Assembly (NCBI GenBank): GCA_020912385.1
Contig: CP087208.1
Location: forward strand, 1,984,001 to 2,048,000
Origin: Neofusicoccum parvum
Lineage: Eukaryota; Ascomycota; Dothideomycetes; Botryosphaeriales; Botryosphaeriaceae
Reading direction: 5' to 3'
Length of the DNA: 64,000 nt
Part shown: positions 19,736 to 32,439 of the stretch, piece by piece
Layout of the letters: every line of letters starts with the position of its first letter
How positions within the stretch are numbered: the stretch's first letter is position 1
Notes under the pieces: generated by a model
Seen by the model: only the letters and a program-made list of their open reading frames with translations
Database searches by the model: none
What the model was told of the DNA's origin: nothing
Made by a program: the position numbers and the translations under genes

Positions 19736-22700
19736 AGCAGACAATGTATCTTTCTCTTCTGCACGGCTTATACCACTTTATCTCTGCTTTCTGCTTTGTT
19801 CTAGAGCATAGTTGCACACGTCTGACGAGGCTCAAGCCGCGTAATCCCAAGTAGATACCAATTCGCTGTTTTTCGAGGTAAACAAACAGATCTTCGAACC
19901 TCTTTGAACCCTGATGTCTCTGCTGACGCTTTGTGCAGCGTTTCTTCCTTGGTCAGGTTGGACGCCGCAAGACCACAAGCGTGCAAGTTCTCCAGTCGTG
20001 GTGTTGGATGAAGCGAAGGGCGAGTCGGCACTCTGGGCCCAAGCTCGCCGCCAACCCCAATACATACTAGCGCAATTCAGCGCCCACACAAAACTCTTCG
20101 CGCGCCTCCGCATCCATCCTTTTTTCTCCTTCACGCACCCAATAGACAGTTCTTTCAGCAGCCACCGCAGGCACCGGCATTCTGTCGGCTTGTCTCGCAC
20201 TTTGGCCATCCATTGCTGTTTCGCGATTCGGAGGTGCGGAGACGGAGGACAAGGGCGCCATAAGAGCTGGCCGCGCACTTTTCACTGTTGCGTGGGCGGT
20301 GTCAGAGGGGCCCGACATATACTTGCTTGCTGTTCGCGGATCTGGTGCTGGAAAACACGCTGTGGCTTCGCTAGCAAGCGTCGATGTCATGGCGGGCGAG
20401 GCTGGGACGCGATGAGCCAGAGATACAGGCCTTGTCCCAGGAGGGAGATCCTCGGCCGCGGCCAGGTTTCTCGAGCAAGCAACGCTGATCGAGGCTTCTG
20501 CGTGGTCCTATGTTTGCCTCCCTGCGCGCCGCCTGCTGCACGTCTGCCGTCAGAGCCGCCTCTGACGGCGCGACGGTGGAGCCCTCCGAGCCCGAGCAAA
20601 AACCTTATCATCCGCCATCGTCACCCATATCTCGCGGCCAGCAGTCCGGTCACGAGGGCCGTCCGAAACGGGCAATGGCGTCCTAGTTAGGACCGACGAC
20701 GACCGCGGACGACGTGACGTCGCCGCACAGCGCACTCCTACTGATGATGACCCGGCGGGGCCCTTGGGCTGCTGCATCCATCGGAGATCCGGCCTGTGAT
20801 TTTCAGGGTCCAGGGTCTGCAACTGCACGCCAGGACGCACACGGCCAACCGGGTAGATCACCACGCGCCATTGTACGTGTACACAGCCCACGCTCATCCG
20901 TCAGGCCCGCTGCGCCGGGAATCGACCTGGTGGCAGGCGAGCCCAGGCAGCAGAGCGTGGTCTGCTCCTAGTGACCAGTCTCTCGCGAAGACTACCAAGA
21001 GACGACGCGCGGGGGTCTGCAGGCAGCCTTGCATACGCCTTCTGACTCGAATTCCGTCGCGCCCGTCTGCCTCCAACTCCGCCGACTTCCATTTTTGGGC
21101 GAGGGGAGTAAGGCATTTCCGCACTTCACGAATGTTCGATCGGCGCGGCGCCTTTCGATGTGCAGTGACCGCGGTCAAACACTGGGATCATCGGCGTCGT
21201 CGTGTGTCTGCGCATGGGTACCGCCTTGTCTCGCCCGCGGGCGGGACGGCATGTCCCCGAAACGTCCACACCCATGACCCAGGTACATAGCGGCGAGGCG
21301 AGACGGGATGCGTAGAGCAGCCTAGCGGCAGCTAGCCAACACCAAAACGTCATTCCACGCTTTCCTCGGTTCCCAGGTACACATCACCAGCGCTATGTGT
21401 GGATGGAGAGCACGCGGCATTCCTTCAGCTTCCCTTGTCCTTCCAACCCCAGGTACAGTCCTTCCTTCCATTTAAGCTTCCAGAACCCCGGGGCAAAACA
21501 GGTTTTGCGCAGCCGTCCAGCCATCTTTTTCGACGACAGTCATCCAGATCGCACGGCCATTACGACAATACACCTGCACTTCGAGGGGCAAGCATGCAGG
21601 CAGCGTCATCCACCCGGGTGTGCTCAGCGACCCTGCCGTTAGATGCATGGCATGGCCATGCAAGGCCCTCGTGCCCCGTAGCCAACGTGGCCCCCCCGGG
21701 CAAGCCACCGTTCGAAACAAACTAAACCCCCTCCCTCTCCCCTTCCGTGCTTATGCCGGGCTGGTTCCGCGGTTTTCCTGCTCCCGGTGGCATCAGATAA
21801 AAGAACCACACTCAAGTCAGTCGTGTCATGCAAGGCCGGCCAGACCAGGCGGTTCGAGACTCTGGGCTGGCCGTGGAGCCTCTGCTCGCCAGACCTTCCT
21901 CGTCGTCACCAGCTGTAGTGAGTGCGCGAGCAGACGGCCCTTCAGTGGCTGCTTTCGTCATAAGCAGGAAAAATGCCGTTTACCATGCATACCCGATCAT
22001 CCATGTGAGGCCCTTGTGCGTGCATTGTTGGCTGGTACCTCGTGTTCTCGACCCTGGTGGCTGGTGCCATCGCGGCGGGTGTGCAGGTAGAGTGAGTAAC
22101 GCCATCGTGCGCTTATTTCATGAAACACCAGGAGACCATTCCAGACCCTTGTAGAGCACAGCCAGGGAGCCTGTTGGGCCATCGCTCAATCTGAATCTCG
22201 ATGGAGAGCATAGTCGGGCCTGACTTTCGGCTTCCGGCACCAATTCTTCATCAGATGAGGGGTTTGCGAGCTTAACAGGTTCCCCGAGCGGCTTCGGTGT
22301 ATGACATTCTTGTCACTGAGTTTGGGACGGGACGCATTGGCGAATGGGTGCTACTGGCTTTGCGCAGGCACACATGCGGAAAGCACGAGCAGAATGAAAG
22401 AGTAAGGGAGTGACGCGAGAAGACAAGGACTCTTTGCTATAGACCCACGATATAGAGTAGCCTGAAAAGAAACTAAGCAAAGATTTGTTATAACTTACAT
22501 TGAAACTACTTAGATCCGAAGATAGTAAAACAGTTGGGAAACTCATTGTCTTTGTCTCATTTTGGAAGTGACCAGGCCACTTCTGCGAGATGAACCAAAT
22601 GAAGAACGCCCTTTGAATGCACTGAGAGATGGAGCGTTCATCGAGATTTCGTAGCAATTTTCGACTTCGATAACCTCAATGGCGGACCATTTGCTGGGGG

Positions 22701-22867
22701 GAAAAACATGCTGGGTATAGTAGAAGCAAAGTAGGGTGGGCTTCAAAAGCAAAGGGGGGCTTTATAATGATCGTGGTTCCTCTCGTGGGAGATGTGGCTC
22801 TTTTTAGGGTTTTGAAAGTTGTTCTAGCGTTCGTGCCCCCGCCATCACGATGTGCAACGAAACATTA
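19736..22867. other. Gene-poor interval of about 3.1 kb
   Basis: Several 80-250-codon frames are open on both strands, but none has domain-like sequence, sustained third-position bias or plausible splice partners. The last part holds the 3' side of the Glc8-like gene. The first exon of the small gene at 19.4-19.7 kb could lie in the left part. Confidence 0.45.
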
Positions 22868-23835
22868 CTATCGGCCATTGGGCATGGGAGGTACAGGCGG
22901 CTTCCCTTCGTCCTCGTCCTCCTCGGCTAGTAGGTCATCGGCGTGTCTAGAAAAATCAATCAGCGTCATGGTCGGGGGTTCGGTATTCAGGACAGCATAC
23001 CCAAGCAGATTCTTGACGTTCTTCATCTCGTAGTGCTTCTTCCGCGCCTCTTCAAACTGGCGGTGCTGCTCCTGCTGCTCTGGAGGCTCCGCCTCGCGCT
23101 TGGTCTCGTCCACGTACTCAGGATCCACGATCACACGCTTCTCGCCGTCGGAGTGGTGCCCCCCACCCTCCACCTCCGGCTCGCCGAGGTCGAGGCCGGG
23201 AATCTCGTCCTCCTTCATCGGCTTCTTCTTGGGCTTGGTCTTGTCCAGCTCGTCCACCATGATCTGGTTCGCGTCGAGCGCGGCGATCTCCTCCTCATCC
23301 TCGCCCGGATCGTAGTGTGCGGCGTACGGAGTCTTCGGCTCGGTGATCTTCATGGTGCTGTCGCGCTGCTGCTCGGTCAGGAACAGGTTCGCCTCGTCCC
23401 ACTTCAGGCGAGGGCTGTTCTCGTCGGCGGTGCTGCCGGGGGTGCCGGACTGGCGGCGCGACGGCGGGCCGCGGGGGTTGGACGACGAGCGACGGTGGCC
23501 GGCATTCTGGATGGTGTTCTGAAGCACCACCTCGCGCTCAGACAGGCCGCGGTCGATGCCAGGGCGCTCGTTGGAGCTGACCTGGGCGAGCGGGGCACCC
23601 TCGCTGGTGGGCGACGTCTGGGAGTAGGACGGGTTCTTCAAAATGCCTGGTCGAGCGAAACACCGTCAGCACGGGAGGCTATGCGGGAGGAGGAACGGGG
23701 CGGAGCGGCTCGCGTGGGCGACATGGCGGGCGACGATCACGGCTGCTATGTACCTCTGGGCCGCTCGATGGAATGGTGGTGCGGCTGCGCCGAAGGCGAG
23801 TGCACGGGCTGGCTCTTGGGCGAGTGCTGGGTCAT
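22868..23835 (-). CDS. Protein phosphatase 1 inhibitor-2 / Glc8 homologue
   Basis: Two minus-strand exons, 23835-23754 and 23646-22868, give 286 residues (intron GTACAT..CAG). The product belongs to the inhibitor-2 family, which binds and modulates type-1 protein phosphatase. The N-terminal PP1-contact motif GILKN is recovered only after splicing (RPR|GILKNPS). Next come RLKWDEANL, matching the family's central motif, and [12 protein letters not shown], which contains the threonine equivalent to the GSK-3 site of mammalian inhibitor-2. The C-terminal third is helical and charged ([17 protein letters not shown]), followed by an acidic stretch and a Pro-rich end. Yeast Glc8 activates PP1 in glycogen metabolism and mitosis. 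A strong open frame on the opposite strand is only a GC-bias shadow. Confidence 0.93.
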
Positions 23836-25977
23836 TTTCGCTGGGCGACGAGGGGCACACGTGAGGATGGGCCGACGTAGGTGCTGGGTCGACGCGGGCG
23901 CGGAGGGTAGCTTTTGTTTGCGGGCAGGCAGGCGTGCGAGGGTGCAGTGGTCAGGGCGTGGCAGTCATGGAAGGCTGTGGTGTTTCGGCGATGGGATGGA
24001 AGGCGAGCAGCGCAGGCCGTTGCCATGAGACACTCCCCACCAACGCACCCCGACACCTGCACGTCCGATCGCTGTGTTTGCGAGCCGATGACGTATCCCA
24101 GCCACAATACACGGCGGCAATCACGGCTGCTACCGCCCTGCCACCCGCGCCGTATGACCTCCGCGCGCCCGGCGCAGCAGCGCAGGTGAGGGGCGCTCCA
24201 AGTGCGATGGCGGGACATTCCCGCCCGCCTATCTGCGCGGGCTGGCCGCTGCGCTGGCCGCTTCTCGGGCTGCAGGTGCGCCATCATATGAAGCTCTTGG
24301 CGTGCGACCACACGCTCCACCGGCGCAGCCACACACCCATGCACCTGCGCCTAAGGGTCCGCACAAATGCCGATGTCTTCGGAAAAGAGCTCCATTAGCT
24401 GCCCTAGCCTCGCCAATCCGGCGTTGCACGGTGCCGAGTCGGGGCTGCTCGCCTCTGGCGAGGGCACGTCGTGATGCAATGATCACCCGGCGGGGAGCTC
24501 GCGGGCCCAAAATCACTCGGCTGGCGGCGGCGAAAATGGCTCCGTGTAGCTACATACAGATCTCCGTGCTGCTCAAGCATCTGGACGCATGCACGCTTGC
24601 GTCCGGCCCCGCGCTGCTGCATCACAGCCAAGCGCCATCGCTCCTCCACTCCTGCAAGGCACCCCGGACCTCCCCAGAACCACCCGAACGGTCGTTCGTC
24701 TGCGGAGGTGGAGTTGCTGCGCTATGTGACGAGTCAGTCTGATGTCTGCACATGTTTAAAAGCCACAGATCCCAGGCCGTTGGACGTGCGTTTCTCAGAC
24801 TTTGCCGTTTACCTCATGCACAACCAGCGCCATGCCGAAGCACTGCAAACGCGGCTGCGCGTGGAGTCGGATTACCAGAGCGTGAAGAATCATCGTCGAA
24901 ACCGTGGAACGGGGGAGCATGACGAGAAATTAGAACTCACATGAGACCTGCGCGAGGCGCCCAGCTAGGCTAAGTGTCGAAGTCAGTGTCAGTGTTCGGT
25001 GAAGAGCGTGTGCGTGCAGCGAGGAATGTGGCCGAATAGCGTCGCTGCCGGACTATATGCAGGTAAGAAGCCCTTGCATCTGGCGCAATCATGTGCTCAG
25101 AGTCAGCGCACACCAAGCCAAGCGGATTCTCGTCCGGCCGCCTTGCGTGGTCTGTGGAAGCGCTGCGGCGTTCCTCTGTACGCGTTCGATGCCACGGGGT
25201 CGGCTCGTCAAAGAGTGGGCAGCGGCGGTGCCAGCCGGGCGAGACAGACGCAGGTCTGAGACCCAGGCTCTGAGAGCAGTATGAATAGCAGTCTTCAGGA
25301 AAACCTCACATGCGGTACCCAGCCAAGACTCGTCTTCACGCATCTGAACCGCAGTGCGTCAGGCAGTCGCTGCCAAAACCAGGAGCTACGAGGACGCAGG
25401 CTCCCGGGCCTCGCGAGGATATGTCCCATCTTTCAGGTCGTCACCGCATCATGGAAGCGCGCCCGAAGGGGCCCTCGTGATGACGGTTTTAAAGTGGGTT
25501 GAGCGTTCTCTCGACACACGCATCGGAGTCGCCAGCCGAGTAGAGAAGACGTGTCGGGCTGACGATGATTTGAGTTGGTGGTCTTAGGTTTTTGTGGAAG
25601 GAGAAGCTGCGCAGGAACAGAGAACTTTTTTAAGTGGCAGGTTTCTTGGCGCGCAAGGCCCAAGCAAGCCGCAAAACGTAGCGCCGCGAATCGACATCTT
25701 TCCCGCATCCTCCATCAAGAACATCCGACACAAACTCCTCCCACAGCACAACCGCCCCCACAGCCCTCTTCAGCTTTCGCCTACACTTTCTTCGCCTTCA
25801 GATACCCTGCTTTGACCCCCGCGCCTCTCACCGTTCCGCTCCCGCGCCCGCATCCCCGCCGCAAACCGCTCGTTGAAGCTGCTCCAGCGCCTGTCTTGCC
25901 TTCTCGCTCTCCTCTACCCGCCGCCGGAGCGACCTCCCACACCCTAGCGCCGCTTCGTCACGACTCCTGAAAGCCCA
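23836..25977. promoter_or_regulatory. Divergent promoter region, Glc8-like and eIF4E-like genes
   Basis: About 2.1 kb between divergent starts. It contains GC-rich frames without coding signal. The 270 bases before 25978 are strongly C-rich, as expected of a leader. No further gene is supported. Confidence 0.5.
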
Positions 25978-27168
25978 ATGGAGAGAGACAGCACCAACCT
26001 ATGGACCCGTCGCTCAAAGTGAGCTCCTGTTGCCCGATGCAGCGTCGTTCGTCCGCGACGCCGTCCCGCACGCTGCAAGCCGATGCTAAGATCTTCACAG
26101 CTCCTCTAAGCTTTCCCTGTCTATGAACAACAACGACCATAGTGAACCCAAGAGCGACCACCCTCCACGTGCACGCTTTGGCGGCGGTAGCTCGTCCCAC
26201 GGTGGGCGCTCCAATCCATTCAACGCCATCCCGCCTCTGTCAACGGGCAACATAGCCTCGCCGACCACCGGCGCCTCCACAGCTTTCGGGCTGGGATCCG
26301 GGGCCTTTGCATCATTCGGTTCCGCCACGAAAACGCCCAAGACGCCGGGCACTGCTTTCGACTTCGGCAAGGCGGCTGGTGCTGTCGCGTCGCCCTCGAC
26401 GCCCGGCCCCAAAGGTGACAAGACTCTTGGCAAAGCGACAACGGCAACACCAGGAAAAACCATATCGCATAGCATACATGAGATAGCGGCAGTGTCAGGT
26501 GAGCTGTCGTGGGACGTGCCTGCACCGCTCAAGCACACTTGGGTCATCTGGTACCGCCCGCCCACGTCCAAGAACTCCGACTATGAGAAGTCGACGGTGA
26601 AGATGTTGCGGATGTCCACGGCGCAGGACTTCGTGAAGGTGTTCCGCCACCTGAAGCGTCCGTCCATGCTGCCTACTGTCTCGGACTACCACTTCTTCAA
26701 GGAGGGCATTCGCCCGGTGTGGGAGGACGAGGAAAACAAAAGGGGCGGGAAGTGGATCATGCGACTCAAGAAGGGAGTCGCTGACCGGTATTGGGAGAAT
26801 CTCCTCATGGCGCTTATTGGCAACGAGTTCATGGAGGCAGGCGAGGAAGTTTGCGGGGCGGTTGTTAGCGTCAGGAGTGGCGAGGACGTCTTCAGTGTCT
26901 GGACGAAGAACGACGGCGGCCGCAACGTCAAGATACGGTGGGTGATCCATTTTGGGTCGGAGTTGGCTTGTGGAGACTTACGGTGTTTCACAGGGAGACG
27001 ATCAAGCGCGTCCTGTCGTTACCGCCCGACACACGCATCGAATGGAAGAGTCACGACGACAGCATCGCACAGAGGACGGTGTTGGATCAGCAGCGCCAGG
27101 AGAAGGCGCAGGAGAGGCGGAGGACTCTCGCAGATGAAAGCAAGCAACAGGAAAAAGCCTCTTCGTGA
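25978..27168 (+). CDS. eIF4E-family cap-binding protein (eIF4E2/4EHP-like)
   Basis: Three exons, 25978-26018, 26101-26937 and 26994-27168, give 350 residues. Exon 1 encodes only MERDSTNLWTRRS plus part of an Asn; splicing joins it to SSKLSLS, as in related fungal proteins. A Gly/Ser/Thr-rich low-complexity segment (about residues 35-140) precedes the cap-binding fold: HTWVIWYRPP, VSDYHFFKEGIRPVWEDEENKRGGKW and WENLLMALIG carry the tryptophans and acidic residue that stack and hold m7GTP. The last exon supplies TIKRVLSLPPDTRIEWKSHDD, the family's C-terminal strand and helix. YRPP in place of the usual FDNP, plus the long disordered N-terminus, points to the class II/4EHP-like branch rather than the canonical initiation factor. 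Confidence 0.92.
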
Positions 27169-28485
27169 CGACAGCGATCTCTGATACCATACGGCGGTTC
27201 GGTTACTTGCATTTCGGGACGGAGTGATTTCATGGGATTGAGCGTCTTTCTGGGATTCTGCAATGGCATTTCTGTGGGGATGAATTGATGCAGACGAAAA
27301 CCTCACACTGTATTCTAGTAGCCGGCGGATGGGTGCTTGCCGTTTTGGGATTTTGGGGGACGGCTCCGGACGTCAGACGTTGTCTTTCGATTGCGCGCAC
27401 AAAGCGCCGCTGGCAGAGAATCAGACCACTGTTTTCTCCGCGATTAGAGTGCGATATGCAATTGCGCGCAGACGGAGGTCGTGCAAGGCGGCTGGTCTGA
27501 TGACGCTAACGGCGTTAGGGCTTCGATGGGATTCGCAGCGGGACAAGGATTGCCATCCTCGACCCTGGGCAATGGTAGATGGCCGGAGGACGTGCGGATA
27601 ATTTTTGTCAGGAGCATATGAATATGGGGTGCGATTAGCACGAGCAGCGGATTAAAGCTTGTTCGAGCCAAGTGGCAGCAAGGCGTCGTTTGCGGGCGGG
27701 GAGCTTGGACGGCGGCATCTTGCGTCGACGCGATGTGATGCGCTGCTGCGGGCGTTGATGCGGCGCATCCCACAAACGTCACTCTCCGCAAAGCTGGCGC
27801 CGGCAAACAGATGCCACTCCACCTGGCCGCACCGTCCGCGTGAACATGCTGCTTTCGCACCACGAGGGCCCTCTGATGTCTATTCTCCCTCCACCGCTCC
27901 TCGCCAGAGTCGTCCTGGCGGACCCTGAACGCGCTCGCCCGTGAGCGCGGTGAGCTTCACGGATGTCTCAAGGTTTCATCTTCCCCGAATTTAAGTGGCC
28001 CTTCAGCTCGCTGAACAGCCACGGGGCGGAGACAGAAGCAGGCCCTTCAGGACAACGGGTACGTGAGCCGTCGACCCCAGGTGCCTGCGCACACCGGCCG
28101 CCGCGCCCGCCACCTTCCCTTCCGTGTTGGACGCACGCACGTACGCTGACTTGCGGCCTCACCCACAGTTCAACGATGCACCCTCGTCTCCCGCTCCTGC
28201 TCCCTCACGATCTCGCACTGCCTCCTCGCGAGATCATCGGTACAAACTCTTCCGCCCCGCTGTCACACCGACCCAGCAGCTCACAAATGCCTCCCAGCTC
28301 CTCGATGCGACCTCATACCGAGCCCGCCCCGCACCGGCCGGGGAATCGCGAGTTCTTGCCCGACTACAGGTACAAATACATTTACCCTGGAGGGAGATCA
28401 CTGCGAGCATCGGCGGCTGATCTCATGCAGCACTCCGGAAGATGCGGTCTATATAGGCATTCCTACCAGCCAGCCCAGTAGCACT
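27169..28485. other. Intergenic region and upstream region of the SUMO protease gene
   Basis: About 1.3 kb with no supported gene. Frames up to 172 codons are open at 27960-28480 but are Pro/Ser/Arg-rich without a domain and probably represent promoter and leader. Confidence 0.5.
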
Positions 28486-31400
28486 ATGCCACACTCGAGC
28501 AAGGTATACATCAGCCCAGCTGGTTCTTGGGGAAATTGAGCGCTGACGGCTCTCTGTAGCCCGGGGGTAACAGGGGATTCAAGCCTCGTAACACATTGGA
28601 CGCTTCAGCCGGATTCGGGGGACCTTCACGCCCCACGAGCGAGAAACACGGGCCGAGGCATTCTCACCATGGGAGCCTAGCCTTAGAAACTAGCAGAGGC
28701 GACAACGTACCTCTCGTGAGAAGATCTGCCGAGTTTCCTGACGACGGCATAGTCCAAAGGAAGCGACAAAAGGTCTCTCACCCCAGGTCCTCACCACCCT
28801 CTTCAACATACGTGGACCTCACGGACGAAAGTCTTGCCCCGATTGAGACCCCAATCCGGAGACGGCGAAGTTCAGGCCAGGACATTTTCAGTCAGTTCCA
28901 CAAGCCACACAGCAACGAGTCCGCTCACTCGAAGCAATCTGTAATGTCAGGGGCTTTTTCGATGTCTGAATTCAACAACGTGGAGGAGCGGATGAATGCG
29001 AAGAATTACACGAGTCCTCACCTGTCGCAGAATGATTCCAGCCAAGAACAGCCAGAAGCGATAGGTGCGGTAAAAGATCTGCCAAGACGCAATCGAGGAC
29101 GCTCGACACAGCCCATTGAGTTATCTGATGATGAGTCCCAGCAGGCACAGCGTCCACCCAATGAGATTTCTAGGGAGCAATTCATCATCACTGAACTTTT
29201 CAACCACATAGAGGAAGGTAAACCCAAACCAAGACCGATCAAGGTCAATCTTCATGCGCAGAATGCCCCGCAGAACACGGCTCCATCCACTCTTCAAAAC
29301 GATGGACATGGTCGAGCCTATATTGGACAGGGTTCTAATGGGCGCCGTGTAACTTCCGGCTCCCAGCGGAAGCTTGGTGGTCTAAATTCAGTGGCCGCTC
29401 TGGAAGTACCTGGAACGGGATCATCCGGTGGAGGAAGAGCAGGGCCAGCAAAGGTTCCCGACGTTGACTATGGAAGCGAGGACGAGCTTGCAGTTGTACA
29501 GCCGACAGCTTTGAAGCAGCGCGAAACAGCCATACGGAATTCTAATGCGGAGACAAGGTCACACTACTTCGCTGGCACAATGGAGGTTGGAGATGCTCTA
29601 CCTCAGCCGAGGCGATCACCTGGGTCCAAACCGGCACCTTCAAGAGCAGATATCAAGCCGTCAACTTTCACTTCAAGCAAGGCTTCAAAATCTTCACAGA
29701 AGCTTCCAAAGAAACAGGGTTCCAAGGCATGCCGCTGGCCCTTGAAGCTATTCAAGATACCCCAGATCCCAGAGATGACCGGGCCTGACCTATGGCTTGT
29801 TTGGGACCAGGATCGGAAGTGCTACCCCGTGCATGGGAAAGACGGACCTATACTTATCGGAAAAGAGTTCGCATCCATCGAAGTATCAAAAGTCAACAGG
29901 ATTATCTACGCCACCGATGAATCAACAAAGATCCAGTTGACTGGAGGCAGGGAAGGTTGCAGCACGTACAAGCGTTACGTGGAATTGACTAATGTTGGTG
30001 ATCGCGACGCCTTTGTTCAGTCTCTTGTGCCCACCAAAGCCTGGCGAAAGTCTGGGTAAGTTCCCCTAAGTATACCGCAATGCGTCGCTGACATAATCAC
30101 TATTAGAGGGGAGATGGACAAGTTGTTCGCGAAAGCGGATGAGGCCATGCAACGGAAAACGGCATCCGAAGTGGTCGATGCCGGCGTAGAAGCTGCACTT
30201 CTCGAGTCACGCGACGACCAACGTCGCCAAGACGCGGCTGAACGCAGGAGCGACAAAGAATCCACCGATGATAAGGAACGCACCGGCAAAACAAGGCCAC
30301 GCTCCAGCAATAAGCTTATCTCGCAGCTGCAAACTGAGCCGAATCGCGCCGAACCAAGTACTCGCACCTCCAGAGCTGCAAACTCAGGCGACAAATCGGA
30401 GAACACCAGCTCAGCGGCGCTTATGGCGGCCAGAAGTACCCGTTCAGGTAATCGGAATGAACGTCGAGATACGGCAATCAACTACATCGAAGACTCAATG
30501 TCTGACTCAGAGAGCCAATGGCCACCGATTGAGTTCCCACCTAAATGGAAATTTCCGCTCGTATATCCACCAACCGGTCGACAGCGGGCACAGGTTGAGT
30601 GGGAAGATCTGTTCAAGCTTAAGGATGGAGAATACCTCAATGACAATATTATCATGTTCTACATGACCTGGGCTGCGAAACAGGTGGACGTTCAGGGAAA
30701 ACTCCCGCTGAACAAAGTGTACTGGTTTAACACCCACTTCTATACGACTTTGACCAAGGCCAAGAAAGGGATCAACTACGAAGGCGTTCGGCGGTGGACT
30801 TCGAAATTCGACATCTTCACGTACGATTACGTTGTCGTTCCGATCAATGAAAACAGCCATTGGTACTTGGCCGTCATTTGCAACCTACCAGTCCTCGTGC
30901 AAAAGGTTAAGGACGGTGGGGAAGAAAGGGATTTGGAAGCGCCAGAGATGACACTGCCAAAAACCGGTCTGGCTGCCTTGGTGCAGGACGTTCTGACCGA
31001 CACCCCATCTGAGAACACGAAAGGTTTCGAAGATGCGGGTGACCCCATGGAGATTGACAGACCTGTCAGCGATGAACAAATCGAAGTTGAACGACCTCAG
31101 GAGAAGTCAAAAGATCAAGAAAAAGAGGGTGAGGAAAGGTTGACAACGCCCCAGCCCATGGCTGGCGGTGACCGTCACTCTCCAATTCACCTCGACGATG
31201 TCCAGGATGAGATCCAAAAGAAGCCGAATGGTCAAGAAGACACTTCCAAATCAAGCCCCGGAGGGAAAAAATCACGGAAGAAGCAACCTCCACCCCTAAG
31301 GAAGTTTGAACTAGACCAGTAAGTCACTTTTAATAGCACGCGATGGAGCGTTGTTACTTACATGTTATAGGTCAGTCATCATCATACTGGATTCACTTGG

Positions 31401-32439
31401 TGATATGCACACCAAGACCACTCGGAATCTCAAGGATTACTTGATTGAGGAAGGCAAGACAAAGCGTGGCCTTGACCTTGATTTAAAGGATTTCCAGGGG
31501 TTGACAGCGAAAGAGATTCCTCTCCAGCAAAATCTCTGCGATTGCGGCGTATTCCTCGGCCTCTACTTCGAGAAGTTCATCAACGACCCAGATCAATTTG
31601 TGCGTAAGATCCTTCGTCGCGAAATGGACGCTGAAGCGGATTGGCCGAACATGGCTCCACCCAAGACTCGCCGTGATATTGTCAAGTTGGTCACGGAATT
31701 AGAGAAGGAACAGGCTAAGGAGAGGTTTGAGCAAAAGAAAAGGAGGAAGGAGGAGAAAAAGAAAGCGGAAGAAACTGAGGCGAAGAGTAAATTGGAGGAG
31801 CAGGAGAGGCTGGAGGAGCAACAGAAGCTCGAGGAGCAACAGAGGCTTGAGGAGCAACAGAGGCTTGAGGAGCAACAGAGGCTTGAGGAGCAACATAATT
31901 CGGAGGGGCAAAAGTCTCAACCTACCACTCCACCGAGACTGACATCACATCTCCCACGCTCTCGCAAAAGCCCAGAGGTTGTCATCGTCTCCCCAAAGCG
32001 TACCAAGCAACGGAAGGAGCATATCGCTGCTGAGGACCTAGAAATTCCGAGGCTAGCCACGACCTCCGAGAAACCGGCACTCCAAGATCACGATTCGGCG
32101 ATGGAGGATGATGACCAACAACAGTCTATACCTTCAGTGGAGCCCGCCCATCCAGAAGCTGAGAAAAAGCAGTTAGCCGACGCGGACGACGAGATGCTGT
32201 ACGGCAGCACGGAGATTGATGTTGAAATTCCCGACTCGCAGCCCAAGGAAGAGCCGCAGTACGAAAAGGACGCCGAGGAAGGGTACAATAAGTGGCTTGC
32301 GGAATTACAAGCACAAGCTCAAGGTATTACCGACGACGAAAGCAAACCCAAGAAGCACGAGAGCGAGAGGCAGTCGTCTCCGTGCCAGACAAAGGTCAGA
32401 GCGCAGGAGGTCATCGAAATAGATGACTCGCAGCAATGA
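28486..32439 (+). CDS. Ulp2-type SUMO-specific cysteine protease (C48 family)
   Basis: Four exons, 28486-28503, 28560-30055, 30107-31318 and 31371-32439, give 1264 residues. The first exon encodes only MPHSSK; this start is inferred, since the large exon has no upstream ATG. A PH-like segment (about 395-500, KACRWPLKLFKIPQIP) precedes the protease domain, which begins at about 667 (VEWEDLFKLKDGEYLNDNII). Catalytic residues are His756 (NSHWYLAV), Asp916 (IILDSLG), Gln961 and Cys967 (QQNLCDCGVF). The roughly 160-residue low-complexity insert between His and Asp is typical of the Ulp2/SENP6-7 branch, which trims poly-SUMO chains in the nucleus. Acidic hydrophobic stretches resembling SUMO-interaction motifs (YVDLTDES, PIELSDDES, EVVIVSP, EVIEIDDS) flank the domain. 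The C-terminal tail contains a six-unit hexapeptide repeat. Confidence 0.93.
31792..31899 (+). repeat. In-frame 18-bp tandem repeat, six units, inside the SUMO protease gene
   Basis: Six consecutive 18-base units encode LEEQER, LEEQQK, LEEQQR three times, and LEEQHN (about residues 1050-1085). Units three and four are identical at the DNA level and unit five differs only at its end, so expansion is recent. The block extends a charged helix after the protease domain. Confidence 0.9.

Noticed and set aside
22943..24028. 361-codon plus-strand frame
   Set aside because: It lies opposite the Glc8/inhibitor-2 gene, whose motifs are unambiguous. The Leu/Arg/Val-rich translation is what GC-biased antisense codons produce.
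28560..28598. TTG at 28596 as start of the SUMO protease
   Set aside because: Non-ATG starts are very rare in fungal nuclear genes, and a spliced ATG exon at 28486-28503 fits in phase.
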